Assembly: GCF_002788215.1 (NCBI RefSeq)
Contig: NZ_CP024845.1
Coordinates: forward strand, 2,232,001-2,296,000
DNA length: 64,000 bases
Source of the DNA: Halohasta litchfieldiae
GTDB taxonomy: Archaea > Halobacteriota > Halobacteria > Halobacteriales > Haloferacaceae
Direction: 5' to 3'
In this document: positions 1-9,689 of the stretch, one piece after another
How positions within the stretch are numbered: position 1 is the first letter of the stretch
Layout: every line of letters begins with the position of its first letter
Position numbers and translations under genes: made by a program
The notes under the pieces: generated by a model
What the model was told of the DNA's origin: nothing
Seen by the model: the letters and a program-made list of their open reading frames with translations, nothing else
Database searches by the model: none

Positions 1-134
1 TACTCGTTGGCCTTCGAGCGTGCCTTTTCAGGGTCTCGGGAGCCGATTACGATGTCGTGGTTGCTGTGGAACGCCCACCGCAGGGCGAGTCCTTCACCGA
101 TATCGCCAGTGCCGCCAAGGAGTGCGATTCGCAT
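1..134 (-). CDS. npdG: F420H2:NADP oxidoreductase, N-terminal part
   Basis: This is the first 44 residues of a protein whose remainder lies outside the window. It starts at the ATG whose complement is at 132-134. The N-terminus reads MRIALLGGTGDIGEGLALRW, a glycine-rich Rossmann motif (GGTGDIG) followed by an IGSRDPEKA stretch. In the NpdG/Fno family this binds NADP, with the SR after the second strand contacting the 2'-phosphate. The family moves hydride between reduced coenzyme F420 and NADP, and haloarchaea use F420. Other Rossmann reductases are possible from so short a piece, but the match to NpdG is good. Confidence 0.72.
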   Translation of the reverse strand, partial: MRIALLGGTGDIGEGLALRWAFHSNHDIVIGSRDPEKARSKANE

Positions 135-219
135 GCCACATAGTGGGCGCTATCCCCGCCTAAGCGTTGTGTGTTCGGCCAACGCTCCCGGTATCGATGA
201 CAGCGTCAGTAGTCCGTCT

Positions 220-1086
220 CTAATTTAAATAGTCCGGTAGATCGTTGATCGACTCCAGTACGCCCGTAGCCCCGGCGTCGACGAACTTCTCGCGGCCCAC
301 GTCGCCGGTCAGCCCGCCAGTGAGAACGCCGATTCCTTTATATGAGATTTTGCTGTCTGCAGCCGCCGCGTTGGTCGCTGTCTCGATATCATCCAGCGTG
401 TCGCCAACGAAGACGACCGATTCAGAATCGAATCGGTCTACGAGTGTCATGAGTGCGTAGGGGTGGGGTTTGCCCTCCTCCCAGTTATCCATCGTGAACC
501 GGTGGTTATCGTCGACCTCCAAGCCAACACGATCCAAGGCAATCGTCGCCTCGGCGGCCGGTCGACCCGTTACCACGCCGACATTGTAGCTGTCGGTCAG
601 TGTGTCCAGCGTCTTGGGGTCGACCAACACTGGCTCGTCGTGAATGTAGCCCGCCGTCTCGAACGGTGGCTCGCCGCCTTCGAGCTCTCGGAACAGCTCG
701 CTCCCGAGATACAGTGCCTGAAACACCGTTCGGAGCTGGTCTGGATCCCACTGCTCGATGACCTCCTCGAAGGTCGCATTCGGGATTTCGGCCGCCAGCT
801 CGGCCTCTGCGCCCTCCAGCCCGCCGCCGTGGGCAGCGATGCCATCGGTAAACGTCGCAATGTCGCTCTCGAAGCCAGCCTGCTGTGCGAGTACGTAGAG
901 GGCGACCGCGTCGGTCACCAGCCAGTCGTTGTTGAAGCCGCCGGCGTCTTTGAACGCCTGTAAGGCCTCGCGGTCGACCGTTTCGCCGTACACGCGGTCG
1001 ACGCTGTCGACGATGGCCTGCCGGTAGGAGTCGGCCACGTCGACCAGTACACCGTCGATGTCGAGTACGACCGTATCTACGTCCAT
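220..1086 (-). CDS. HAD-superfamily phosphatase (TIGR01548-like)
   Basis: This is a 288-residue haloacid-dehalogenase hydrolase. I place the start at the ATG at 1086 because the protein then opens with the catalytic motif at once (D9 and D11 in LDIDG). An in-frame start 22 codons upstream would add a tail that does not look coding. Motif II is VVTGRP, and the GKPHP and FVGDTLDD motifs supply the conserved lysine and the Mg-binding aspartates. A large helical cap lies between motifs I and II. It resembles the archaeal subfamily known as HAD-SF-IA-hyp1. Its substrate cannot be told from sequence. It is a single gene, divergent from amzA. Confidence 0.8.
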   Translation of the reverse strand: MDVDTVVLDIDGVLVDVADSYRQAIVDSVDRVYGETVDREALQAFKDAGGFNNDWLVTDAVALYVLAQQAGFESDIATFTDGIAAHGGGLEGAEAELAAEIPNATFEEVIEQWDPDQLRTVFQALYLGSELFRELEGGEPPFETAGYIHDEPVLVDPKTLDTLTDSYNVGVVTGRPAAEATIALDRVGLEVDDNHRFTMDNWEEGKPHPYALMTLVDRFDSESVVFVGDTLDDIETATNAAAADSKISYKGIGVLTGGLTGDVGREKFVDAGATGVLESINDLPDYLN

Positions 1087-1226
1087 TAACCGAACTGAAC
1101 CGGCGGACTGAAAAAAACGTACCGAGATACGGCAGTGGTCACTGCGTGCCATATCTCTTCACAATCGGCGGACGGAACGCAGTCGGTGGCGTGAGACTTA
1201 ATAACAACCCCTTCATAACGCCCTTC

Positions 1227-1748
1227 ATGCTTGTCGACATCGTGCCGATTGGGGATGTCCCCGCCCAGGTCAAGCGGGAGTCATCGGCTAGCCTCCGGTC
1301 GGTCTATGGCTGTGATGTGACCGTCCATGACAGCCAGCCGATCCCCGACGGCGCGTTCGATCCCAACCGGGATCAACACCGCGCAGAGGATCTGATCGAA
1401 CTGGTTAGCCGCGTGGGATCGGGTGACAAAAACATCGGCATCACCGCCGAAGATCTCTACTACCGCCGCCGCAACTACGTGTTCGGGCTGGCCTATCTCA
1501 ACGGCAACGGCTCTGTGATCTCTACGTACCGCCTTCAGACCTCCTCCGACGGCGGCATCACCTCCAAACCCGAAACCGAAGTGTTCGCCGACCGCGTCCG
1601 CAAAGAGGTCGTCCACGAAATCGGTCACACCCTCGGCCTCGAACACTGTGACAACTCCAAATGCGTCATGAGCTTCTCACCGACCGTCCGGGAGGTCGAC
1701 GTCAAAGAGGAGAACCTCTGTGGCTCCTGTAGTCGACTGGTTCGTTGA
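1227..1748 (+). CDS. amzA: archaemetzincin, zinc metalloprotease
   Basis: This is a 173-residue protein with the complete archaemetzincin signature near its C-terminus: H130-E131-I-G-H134 with a third zinc ligand H140, then C141, C146 and the following V-M, and finally C165-G-S-C168. The three histidines bind the catalytic zinc and E131 is the general base. The four cysteines bind a second, structural zinc that is typical of this family. The start at 1227 gives the usual family length. An upstream in-frame ATG at 1146 would add 27 residues and overlap the promoter region of the divergent HAD gene. The protein is cytoplasmic with no signal peptide, and its physiological substrate is unknown. 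Confidence 0.92.
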   Translation: MLVDIVPIGDVPAQVKRESSASLRSVYGCDVTVHDSQPIPDGAFDPNRDQHRAEDLIELVSRVGSGDKNIGITAEDLYYRRRNYVFGLAYLNGNGSVISTYRLQTSSDGGITSKPETEVFADRVRKEVVHEIGHTLGLEHCDNSKCVMSFSPTVREVDVKEENLCGSCSRLVR

Positions 1749-1805
1749 GATTTACTGTTGAAGAAGATGAAACTGACCACTTCTCAGCTGATTTCACCCT
1801 GCTAT

Positions 1806-1980
1806 ACTTAGAGTCTGAGTCTGTCACCAGCATCCGCGCGAGCAGGGCGAGCGCGGTTCTCCGAGGGCGAGACCAGAGGCCGAGCCCTCGGCCTTTTTCA
1901 TCGAAGTTTTTGCGCCGAGCGGTTCGCCTCTGGCGAACCCGAGGCGGAAAAAGTTCGGCGCTCGCAGTCTTGTAGTACCC
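1806..1980. repeat. intergenic hairpin-rich repeat-like block
   Basis: The gap between amzA and thiDN holds two perfect hairpins. One is at 1878-1893 (GGCCGAG/CTCGGCC, two-base loop) followed directly by a T run. The other is at 1921-1939 (GGTTCGCC/GGCGAACC, loop TCT). An open frame at 1745-1975 runs through here, but its product is arginine/serine-rich and unlike haloarchaeal protein. The block resembles the GC-rich interspersed sequences often seen between haloarchaeal genes. I infer this from general appearance and have not compared copies. Confidence 0.45.
1878..1898 (+). terminator. possible terminator after amzA
   Basis: A 7-bp GC-rich stem with a two-base loop is followed by five T residues, about 130 bp past the amzA stop. 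Archaeal termination depends mainly on the T tract. The hairpin may instead belong to the repeat block. Confidence 0.4.
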
Positions 1981-1983
1981 TGT

Positions 1984-3369
1984 TCACTCCGTAATCAGTG
2001 CCTCGTACAGCGTCAGCGTTCGCTCGATCAACGTCTCGGAATCGGTCCCAAACAGCACCACGCCGGGCTGTCGACCCTCGCTACCCCGGTCGATCACCGC
2101 CGCTGGCGGTTTGTTGTCCGGCAGGCTCTCGCTGTCGATACTGACGACCGGAGCCGTGTGGTCGACGCGCTCGACGGCGTCGCTTTCCACGTCGGCAGTC
2201 TCGCTTTCGACGACCGGGCCGTCGACTGCCGACAGCGCGGTTTCGACACCGGCGTCGAACCGGCAGTTGACCGCAAACCGGAGTTCGGGGAACGTCTCGC
2301 GGGCCGCCAGCAGCTGGTTGGCAAGCCCAATCGAGCCACCCGAGCGAACCCCCGCAGTCGGCCGAATTCCGCTTCGTGTTCGGCAGATTCGGCCGTCGAC
2401 ACCGACGACCTCTGCTGGGGTTTCGGCGTACCGCGTCGCGCCGACAACGCCCATGCCGATGTCGGGAACGAGTGTTTCGACCTTGCGGTCGACCAGCCGG
2501 GCGACAACCGCCTCGACTGCGTCGCTGACCGCCACGCGGTCGGCGCGCTCCCGGAGGTCGACGAGATGGTGGACCGATCCCGGCCCGGAGCCGACATCGA
2601 TCCCGTAGCGTACTGCGCGCTCCATGAACGCCACGCCACCGGCGACCGCCGTCGAGAGCGACTCACCGCGGGCGAGGCGGGCTGCAATCGCACTCGACAG
2701 CGTGCAGCCCGAGCCGTGGGTCGCGGCGGTCTCGATCCGGGGATGACTGAACTGTTCGGTTCGTGGCTCCCCATCGGCCTCCGCGACGACGAGGGTGTCG
2801 ACCACGTCGTCGCCATCCAAATGGCCACCTTTGACGAGCGCGGCGTCGGCCCCTTGGTCGACCAGTTCGCGGCCAGCCTGCTCGGCAGCTTTCGCGTCAT
2901 CAATCTCGGTCTCAGTGAGAATCTCGGCCTCGTCGACGTTCGGCGTGACCAGCGTCGACTGCTTGATGAGATCGGCGTAGGCTGCCTCCGCATCCTCGCT
3001 GAGCAGTCGGTCGCCCGTCGCGGCGACCATCACGGGGTCGACGACGAGTGGTCTCTCGTAGCGGTTGAGACAGTCGACGACCGTTTCGATCACTGGTGCG
3101 GTCGCCAACATCCCAGTCTTGATCGCTTGCACGCGGAAATCCTCCACGACCGCGTCGTACTGGGCTTCGATATGATCGGTCGGCAGCACGTTCACGTCGT
3201 GGACGCCCGTCGTGTTCTGGGCTGTCGTCGCCGTGATGACTGAGGTCCCGAAGGCGTCGTGAGCCTCCATCGTCTTCAGGTCGGCCTGGATTCCCGCGCC
3301 GCCGCCCGAATCGCTGCCGGCGATTGTCAGTGCGACCGGAGGCGACACCGGCGCATACTGGCGCGTCAT
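1984..3369 (-). CDS. thiD: bifunctional HMP-phosphate kinase / thiamine-phosphate synthase (ThiD-ThiN)
   Basis: This is a 461-residue fusion. Residues 1-265 are a ThiD ribokinase-fold domain: [17 protein letters not shown] opens the substrate and ATP site, DPVMVA follows, and [14 protein letters not shown] is the anion-hole and catalytic segment. It phosphorylates hydroxymethylpyrimidine phosphate. From about residue 280 comes a ThiN domain, the archaeal thiamine-phosphate synthase that replaces ThiE; this part carries a conserved DIGMGVVGA stretch. The pair forms the last steps of thiamine phosphate synthesis. The fusion is normal for haloarchaea, and the full family length is present. Confidence 0.92.
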   Translation of the reverse strand: MTRQYAPVSPPVALTIAGSDSGGGAGIQADLKTMEAHDAFGTSVITATTAQNTTGVHDVNVLPTDHIEAQYDAVVEDFRVQAIKTGMLATAPVIETVVDCLNRYERPLVVDPVMVAATGDRLLSEDAEAAYADLIKQSTLVTPNVDEAEILTETEIDDAKAAEQAGRELVDQGADAALVKGGHLDGDDVVDTLVVAEADGEPRTEQFSHPRIETAATHGSGCTLSSAIAARLARGESLSTAVAGGVAFMERAVRYGIDVGSGPGSVHHLVDLRERADRVAVSDAVEAVVARLVDRKVETLVPDIGMGVVGATRYAETPAEVVGVDGRICRTRSGIRPTAGVRSGGSIGLANQLLAARETFPELRFAVNCRFDAGVETALSAVDGPVVESETADVESDAVERVDHTAPVVSIDSESLPDNKPPAAVIDRGSEGRQPGVVLFGTDSETLIERTLTLYEALITE

Positions 3370-3590
3370 TGATTTGGCCCTCCGAACCGACCTGCTCGAC
3401 TTCGATCACCAGTAGTCATAGCTGCATATTGTTGCTTGGTCGGTTAATTTGTACTGACTGATTCGCCAGCCGTCGCCAGCAGTCGACATGGAATGTGAGC
3501 ACCCGTCGTGGACAGTACAGCAATCCGACGCAAACCGAGTTTTATGTCGACTGCCACTCTGATAGGGACAATGGCTATCGGTGAGTCGAC

Positions 3591-4052
3591 GTGAACCGGA
3601 TCGCAGGTGGGATACTTGGTGGTGCGACGGGAATATCGGTGATGTCGCTGGTGTTTCTCATGTTGGAGGTCGAGACCAGAGAACAGGTCCAAGCCTTCGA
3701 CGCGGTCGCCCGCTACGTCGGGATGCCCGGCAACACCTTCATCGGTTTCGTCATTTTCGCGTTCGTCGGCACCGTCATCTGGCCGCTGTTGTTCGTCGCC
3801 ATCGAGCCCTCGATGCCGTTCGACGACCCGCCATCCAACGGAATGATTCTGGGATCGGTACTCTGGATCGCGTTTTTTGTCCTCGGTCGCGGCGACATCA
3901 GCGGTCCACTGCTGGCGGTGTTCGCCGGCTTCACGCTGCTGGCGCACCTCGCCTACGGCTTCCTGCTGGGGGCGTTCTATAACCGCTTTGGTGACTCCGT
4001 GGGGTCGACACCCAATCGAGCCCAAGAGCCCGACGTCGACGGCAATCCCTAA
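3591..4052 (+). CDS. DUF6789 family membrane protein
   Basis: This is a 153-residue hydrophobic protein that starts with GTG. It has about four membrane segments (around residues 5-25, 50-70, 85-103 and 107-130) and a short acidic tail. It matches the haloarchaeal DUF6789 family as I remember it. It lies 120 bp upstream of cytochrome oxidase subunit I on the same strand, so a link to the respiratory chain is plausible, but no catalytic residues are visible. The start is not certain because no ATG lies nearby in frame. Confidence 0.7.
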   Translation: MNRIAGGILGGATGISVMSLVFLMLEVETREQVQAFDAVARYVGMPGNTFIGFVIFAFVGTVIWPLLFVAIEPSMPFDDPPSNGMILGSVLWIAFFVLGRGDISGPLLAVFAGFTLLAHLAYGFLLGAFYNRFGDSVGSTPNRAQEPDVDGNP

Positions 4053-4172
4053 TCAGTCGCACATCGAATCTATCCCGTCGACTGACATTCCTGACAACTA
4101 TCAAACACTTCTAACACCCCCGAGACTGTAGCGGTGTGATATGTGTTTGCCGCTCCGGGGGCGTGATCGTCC

Positions 4173-5975
4173 GTGATGTTCAATCTCGCGTTTCTCGCCG
4201 TTGTGACCGTTAGTTTCGTCGGTGGCATGGTGTTACTGGCTTGGCGTGCCAGTGGCTCATCGGACGCCAAGCAACTCGTTTCAGACGGTGGATTTTCGGC
4301 GTTTCTGCCGGGCAAACAGACCGGGTTTGCACACAAACCGGACGGGTTGTTTCGCTGGCTGACGACCGTCGACCACAAAGATATCGGGATTCTCTACATT
4401 ATCTTCGGCACCGCCGCCGGGCTCTGGGGGGCGACCGACGGGATGATGATTCGGGCCGAGCTGTTTACCCCCGCGTTGAGCATCTGGGATGCAAGCACCT
4501 ACAACGCGGTGTTTACGATGCACGGGCTGACGATGCTGTTTTTCTTCGTTACGCCGGTATTTTTCGGTCTCGCCAACTACTTCATCCCGATTCTGCTGGA
4601 GGCCGAAGATATGGCGTTCCCCCGAATCAATGCCATCGCCTTCTGGCTCCTTCCGGCAGCGTTTCTGTTAGCCCGTGCGGGGTTGATTACCGAGGTGTTG
4701 GGGAAGATGCTGTTGGGGTTCGGCATCGATTTCCCCGTGTTACTGGCCCTTGAGCCGCCGGCTAGCGGCTGGACGATGTACGTCCCGCTGTCGATCCAAC
4801 TCGACAACCCCCAGATGGATCTGTTGCTGCTGGGCTTGCACCTCAGCGGGCTGGCTACCGTGATGGGCGCGATCAACATCGTCGTCACCATCTTCACCAT
4901 GCGTGGCCGGAACGTGACGTGGTCGAACCTCGATATCTTCTCGTGGACGCTGCTCACCACCAGCGGGATCGTCATTTTCGCGTTCCCGCTGCTCGGTAGT
5001 GCCCTCCTGATGTTGCTGGCCGACCGCAACTTCGGGACGGCGTTCTTTACTGCCGATGGTGGCGCGATCCTCTGGCAACACCTGTTTTGGTTCTTCGGCC
5101 ACCCCGAAGTCTATATCCTCGTCCTGCCGGCGTTCGGGCTGGTGAGTTACATCTTACCCAAGTTCGCCGGTCGACGCCTGTTTGGCTTCAAATTCATCGT
5201 CTACTCCACGTTGGCAATCGGGGTGCTGTCGTTCGGCGTCTGGGCCCACCACATGTTTGCTACCGGGATCGATCCCCGACTCCGGGCGTCGTTTATGGCG
5301 ATCTCGATTGCGATTGCGGTCCCCTCGGCGGTCAAAACGTTCAACTGGATCACCACGCTGTGGGGTGGCTCGATCCGGCTCACCGCGCCGATGATCCTTT
5401 GTATCGGCGGTGTCGGCACGTTCATCATCGGCGGCGTGACCGGAATTTTCCTTGCCTCGATCCCGGTCGACCTCGTGCTCCACGACACCTACTACGTCGT
5501 CGGCCACTTCCATTTCATCGTCGTCGGCGTCATCACCTTCATGGCGTTTGCGGCGGGTTACTTCTGGTTCCCGCTGTTTACGGGACGGATGTATGACCGG
5601 CGGGCGGCGAAGGTCCACGCCTATCTCACCATCGTCGGCGTGTTTACGACGTTTACGCCGATGTTGGCGCTCGGCTATCTGGGACTGCCGCGCCGCCGGG
5701 CCGCCTATCCCGCCGAGTTCGAGGTGCTCCAGCAGCTGTCGACGTTCGGTGCGGTGTTGCTAATCATCGGCATCGGCATCTGGGCGATAAACATGTTCCA
5801 GTCGCTCCGTGTGGGGCCGAAAGTCACTGACGCCGATGTCTGGAATCTCAAGGAGACCAACCAGTTCTCTACCGAATGGCAGTGGTTTGAACAGCGACTC
5901 GCCGACAAACGGGAGGATACGTCGGCTGTCGACACCGACAGTGGGGCTTCGACTGGCGAGAAACAGGTCGACTGA
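4173..5975 (+). CDS. coxA: cytochrome c oxidase subunit I, type A haem-copper oxidase
   Basis: This 600-residue membrane protein is the catalytic subunit that reduces O2 and pumps protons. It has about twelve membrane helices. Ligands seen: H117 and H447 for the low-spin haem, H445 for the high-spin haem, and H310, H359 and H360 for CuB. The segment FFGHPEVYI carries E312 (proton pathway) and Y314, which in the family is cross-linked to H310. That glutamate marks a type A1 enzyme. The start is GTG at 4173 or ATG at 4176. No subunit II gene is adjacent, so the other subunits must be encoded elsewhere. Confidence 0.95.
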   Translation: MMFNLAFLAVVTVSFVGGMVLLAWRASGSSDAKQLVSDGGFSAFLPGKQTGFAHKPDGLFRWLTTVDHKDIGILYIIFGTAAGLWGATDGMMIRAELFTPALSIWDASTYNAVFTMHGLTMLFFFVTPVFFGLANYFIPILLEAEDMAFPRINAIAFWLLPAAFLLARAGLITEVLGKMLLGFGIDFPVLLALEPPASGWTMYVPLSIQLDNPQMDLLLLGLHLSGLATVMGAINIVVTIFTMRGRNVTWSNLDIFSWTLLTTSGIVIFAFPLLGSALLMLLADRNFGTAFFTADGGAILWQHLFWFFGHPEVYILVLPAFGLVSYILPKFAGRRLFGFKFIVYSTLAIGVLSFGVWAHHMFATGIDPRLRASFMAISIAIAVPSAVKTFNWITTLWGGSIRLTAPMILCIGGVGTFIIGGVTGIFLASIPVDLVLHDTYYVVGHFHFIVVGVITFMAFAAGYFWFPLFTGRMYDRRAAKVHAYLTIVGVFTTFTPMLALGYLGLPRRRAAYPAEFEVLQQLSTFGAVLLIIGIGIWAINMFQSLRVGPKVTDADVWNLKETNQFSTEWQWFEQRLADKREDTSAVDTDSGASTGEKQVD

Positions 5976-6113
5976 GGCTGCTCCCTCGTTCCGTTTTTTG
6001 CACTGACCAGCGCTCTGGTAGTTGATGGTCAAATATACTACCGATAGTACACCGTTGGTCTTGGCTCCCAGAGACACCAAGCATATATCAGTACAGCATT
6101 TTGGTATCATGAA

Positions 6114-6884
6114 ATGAATCGTAGAGATATGCTTTCGGGCACTGCAGTTGCCGGGCTTGTCGGGCTATCGGGCTGTCTCAGTGGCGTTCTGGGCAGCGTC
6201 ACCAGTTTGGAGTCGACACCGGCGGGCGTGAGCCAGTCGGCACTGGAGTCGACCGGATACGAAGCGGTTGGCATCGAGGAGCTAGTCACCGAGAGAACGG
6301 TCGAAGCCGCCGGGCAGTCGGAGACGTTCGCGGTCACGAGCTATCTGAGCCAGTACGAGAAACAGGTTGGTATCGAGGGGCTCGCCGAAACGGCGACCGC
6401 AACGTTCGCGGTGCTTTCGACGCCGAAAATCGAACTTGCCGGGGAAACGCTGAACCCAATCGGTGAGATGTCGAGCCGTGAGGTGGTCGACCTCATCGGA
6501 GAGAACTACGACAGTATCGACGGGATCGAACACGACAGCGATCAAGAGATCACGATTCTGGAGCAGTCGGTTATACAGTCGCGGTTCGTTGCCGAGGCTA
6601 CCTTCGCTGGCCTGCCACTGGATCTCGATATGTACGTCACGAAAGCCGTCGAACGGGGAGACGACTTTTTAGTCGCCGTCGGTGTCTATCCGCGCCAGTT
6701 CCGAACTATCGAAGCCGCCGCCACGCGTGAACTCACCGAATCGATCACTCCTGAGGCTGCCGCCGAGTCGACTGAATCCGAGTCGACCGATGGTGATTCG
6801 GGCGACAACGAAACAGCCGACAGCGACAACGAGTCGACCGAAAACAGTTCCGACGGACTCGATCTCACCGGCCGGCTACAGTAA
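6114..6884 (+). CDS. Tat-exported lipoprotein, DUF6517-like
   Basis: This is a 256-residue protein. The N-terminus has RRDML followed by a hydrophobic run and a lipobox (LSGC), so it is probably exported by the Tat pathway and anchored by a lipid on the conserved cysteine near residue 21. The middle is a soluble acidic domain that I match to the haloarchaeal DUF6517 family. The last 45 residues are a low-complexity Ser/Glu/Asp/Thr tail. No enzyme motif is seen. The gene is convergent with aroA, 12 bp away. Confidence 0.72.
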   Translation: MNRRDMLSGTAVAGLVGLSGCLSGVLGSVTSLESTPAGVSQSALESTGYEAVGIEELVTERTVEAAGQSETFAVTSYLSQYEKQVGIEGLAETATATFAVLSTPKIELAGETLNPIGEMSSREVVDLIGENYDSIDGIEHDSDQEITILEQSVIQSRFVAEATFAGLPLDLDMYVTKAVERGDDFLVAVGVYPRQFRTIEAAATRELTESITPEAAAESTESESTDGDSGDNETADSDNESTENSSDGLDLTGRLQ

Positions 6885-6896
6885 CGCTCGGCTGGG

Positions 6897-8228
6897 TCAC
6901 TCCGTTCGGTCGACGCTCCCACCCAGATCGGCCAGCAGGTCGAAAAACGTCGGGAACGAGACGTCGACGTGGTCGCCCCCGGTTACTGTCGTGGTTCCAT
7001 CAGCGACCAGCCCCGCGACCGCCAGCGACATGATGATTCGGTGGTCGTGGTAGCCCTCGACAGTTGCACCCGAGAGCGTCGACTCACTGCCGTGGATTGT
7101 CAACACATCGTGTTCTTCGGTCACTTCGACGCCCATTTTTGTCAACTCGGTTGCCATCGCGCTCACCCGGTCGGTCTCCTTGTAGCGGACGTGTTCGCAG
7201 TTCTCGATGACGGTATCGCCCTCGGCGACCGCGCCGAGCACCGCAATCGTCGGCAGTAGGTCTGGTGTGTCGCCGACGTCGACCGTCGTCCCGGTGAGAT
7301 CGGATTGGGCGACGGTGATCTCGCCTACCTCTCGGTCCCAGTCGATGTCGGCGTCCATCGCATCGAGGATGTCGACAATCGCGCTGTCGCCTTGCGCACT
7401 TGGATAGGCTCCCTCGACGACGACCGATTCGCCGTCGGCGGCGGCGATAGCCCCCGCCGCCAGCAGGTAGGACATCGACGAGAAGTCCCCTGGAACGTGG
7501 TACTCGCCACCTTCGGGGCTGTACTGCTGGCCACCCGCAACGACAAAGCCCTCCGCGCCTGCGGAGCGAACGCCACCCTCGCCGGTCGCGCCGACCGGTT
7601 CGGCGGTGACGCCGAAATCCTCCAAGACTTCGAGGGTGATGTCGACGTAGGGGGCTGATTTGAGGTCGGTCGTCAGATTGAGTTCGATTCCCTCGTCGGA
7701 AACTGCGCCGGCCATGAGGAGTGCCGAGATGTATTGGGAGGAGACGTCACCGGGGATGTCGACCTGCCCGCCGGAAAGCGGTCCTTCGATGACGAGTGGC
7801 GCTTGGCCGTTGTGTCGACTGCTCTTGGCTTCGACGCCGAGGGCGTCGAGAGCCTCCAGCAGCGGCCCCTGTGGTCGCGAGCGAAGCGAGTCGTCGCCGG
7901 TCAGTACCGTGATCCCGTCGGCAAGCGCGGCCGCGGCAGTGACGAGTCGCATCGTCGTCCCGCTGTTGGCACAGTCGATCACGTTGTCAGGAACCTCGGG
8001 CGTTCCGTCGAACCCCGTGATTTCGAGGCTTGCTTCGCTGTGGTCGACGCTCCCGCCGAACCCTTCGACCGCGCGCATCGTCGCTCGGGGGTCGGCGCTG
8101 TCGAGTGGGTCGTAGACGGTCGCGCCGTCGCTGTAGCCGGCGGCCAAAATCGCACGGTGGGTGTAGCTTTTCGATGGCGGTGCGCGGGCGGTGCCCGCAA
8201 CTCTCGATGCCGAGATGTGAACGTCCAT
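6897..8228 (-). CDS. aroA: 3-phosphoshikimate 1-carboxyvinyltransferase (EPSP synthase)
   Basis: This 443-residue protein transfers enolpyruvate from PEP to shikimate 3-phosphate in aromatic amino-acid synthesis. Visible motifs are [14 protein letters not shown] near the N-terminus (phosphate-binding Lys and Ser), [11 protein letters not shown] (the PEP-binding N-x-G-T-x-x-R signature), [11 protein letters not shown], and VRYKETDR near the C-terminus, which holds catalytic and PEP-binding residues. Length and motif order are normal. It is a single gene here. Confidence 0.96.
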   Translation of the reverse strand: MDVHISASRVAGTARAPPSKSYTHRAILAAGYSDGATVYDPLDSADPRATMRAVEGFGGSVDHSEASLEITGFDGTPEVPDNVIDCANSGTTMRLVTAAAALADGITVLTGDDSLRSRPQGPLLEALDALGVEAKSSRHNGQAPLVIEGPLSGGQVDIPGDVSSQYISALLMAGAVSDEGIELNLTTDLKSAPYVDITLEVLEDFGVTAEPVGATGEGGVRSAGAEGFVVAGGQQYSPEGGEYHVPGDFSSMSYLLAAGAIAAADGESVVVEGAYPSAQGDSAIVDILDAMDADIDWDREVGEITVAQSDLTGTTVDVGDTPDLLPTIAVLGAVAEGDTVIENCEHVRYKETDRVSAMATELTKMGVEVTEEHDVLTIHGSESTLSGATVEGYHDHRIIMSLAVAGLVADGTTTVTGGDHVDVSFPTFFDLLADLGGSVDRTE

Positions 8229-8308
8229 ACACCGACGTACCCGTCGAGGGGTATCAGAATACCGAAGCCGGAACGGAACTGAGGTCGACTGAAGACGGTT
8301 TGGATCTG

Positions 8309-9673
8309 TTACTGTTCCTGCGTCGGCTCTTCAGTCTCGGAGTCGGTCTCGTCGTGAGCCGTAGTCTCATCCTCGTCGACCGAGTTGTCGACTGCGTCGA
8401 TCTCGTCTGCAGCCTCGGCATCGATTTCGTCTGTAGTATCAGCCTCGTCGACCGACTCCTGCTGGAACTGGAACCCGTGGTCGTTGTCGTCGACTGGCTG
8501 GCTGTTTCGCTCCTGCTGGAAGGCGACCGCCCGCTTCTGTAGCGCCTCGATCCGCGGCACTCCCGTCACGTTCGACAGGAGGACCGTCGCCGTAATCCGC
8601 GTTGCAGCCGGCAGCGGCTCGTCGCCTGCTAGCACCTCGACAGTCCCAGTCTTGTCTTCGAGCAGATAGCGCCCAGTCTCGAACCCTTTCCGTGAGAGTT
8701 CCTCCGGCGGGCCTGACAGGATGAGCAGAACGCGATCCGCCGTCTCGATATCACACGGCAACGTCAACTCCGACTCGACGGCCCGCTGGACGAGGTTTTT
8801 GATCGAGACGGCGTCAGTTTGTGGCTCCGGCTCCGGCACCTCACGTCCCAGCAGTCGACGGAGCCGCGTGAGCCAGCTTTCGGTGACCACTTCGAGTTCG
8901 GTTTCGGCGTAGCCGACAGTGGCCAGCCCACCGATTTCGAGTACTCGTCTGACATCGTTCGGATCCATCTGTAGTTCCGAGAGACGTTGGTCGTCGCGCT
9001 CTCCAGTCCCGAACACCGAGATAATTCGGGTCGCAATCGCCCGGTTGAGCTCCTCGTATCCCTCGCTCGCGCCGTGTTTGGTCACCCACGACTCGTTGTC
9101 GACGGGGATCACGGAGTCGGCCAACGGAACGACCGTTCGGATCGCCCGCGCGGCGGTCCAGGCCCGTTGGTCGGACTCCTCGCTGGTCGGCAGCACGCCG
9201 AGGACGTACACCGGAATATCGTAAATCGCTTTCAGCTCTTCGAGGAGTACGCTCCCGACACCACAGCCGGTGCCCCCGCCGAGTCCGGCGACAATCATCG
9301 CCGCGTCGACTTCGGTGTCTTCGATCATATCGAGGGCCCGCCGGATCTCCGGCAGGTCGTCCCGCGCAACCGAGACGCCAAGCTCCGGGTTGCCAGCGAC
9401 TCCCTCCCGCTGGGCGGTCTCATCGTCTCCGCCGTCAAACTCACCCTCGCTTTCAGTGATCTCATCGGGCTGGACGACATCCGGATGGATATCGCCCACG
9501 ACGACCTGTCGCTCGTCGTCGATATGCTCGGTCTCGGCGAACACGGAGGGCGTGGTGTTGAACGCGAGCACCTGGCCTTCGGTCACCGGACGGCCCGTTC
9601 GCTGTTCGGTCCCAACCAGTTGGTCGACGATCCGGGTGCCTGCGTTGCCGACGCCGAGCAGGGCGACTTTCAT
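8309..9673 (-). CDS. CetZ-family tubulin-like GTPase, acidic variant
   Basis: This is a 454-residue tubulin-superfamily protein of the archaeal CetZ class, which shapes cells. The nucleotide-binding motifs are [11 protein letters not shown] near the N-terminus and GGGTGCG at 132-138. Compared with the neighbour at 9690-10862 it has an extra acidic loop at about 64-95 and a 60-residue Asp/Glu/Gln-rich tail. In the T7 loop the segment is [10 protein letters not shown], with A212 where the neighbour has E191 (MNRELATR). In the family that acid completes the GTPase site of the next subunit, so this protein may bind GTP without normal hydrolysis. It lies 16 bp downstream of its paralogue and is probably co-transcribed. 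Confidence 0.85.
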   Translation of the reverse strand: MKVALLGVGNAGTRIVDQLVGTEQRTGRPVTEGQVLAFNTTPSVFAETEHIDDERQVVVGDIHPDVVQPDEITESEGEFDGGDDETAQREGVAGNPELGVSVARDDLPEIRRALDMIEDTEVDAAMIVAGLGGGTGCGVGSVLLEELKAIYDIPVYVLGVLPTSEESDQRAWTAARAIRTVVPLADSVIPVDNESWVTKHGASEGYEELNRAIATRIISVFGTGERDDQRLSELQMDPNDVRRVLEIGGLATVGYAETELEVVTESWLTRLRRLLGREVPEPEPQTDAVSIKNLVQRAVESELTLPCDIETADRVLLILSGPPEELSRKGFETGRYLLEDKTGTVEVLAGDEPLPAATRITATVLLSNVTGVPRIEALQKRAVAFQQERNSQPVDDNDHGFQFQQESVDEADTTDEIDAEAADEIDAVDNSVDEDETTAHDETDSETEEPTQEQ

Positions 9674-9689
9674 CTATCGCTCCCCACAA

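Noticed and set aside
1745-1975. 76-codon frame after amzA
   Set aside because: It spans two hairpins and a T run, and its product is Arg/Ser-rich without any family.
2158-3243. 361-codon plus-strand open frame opposite thiDN
   Set aside because: It is an antisense shadow caused by high GC; its product has no family features while the minus strand encodes a clear ThiD-ThiN protein.
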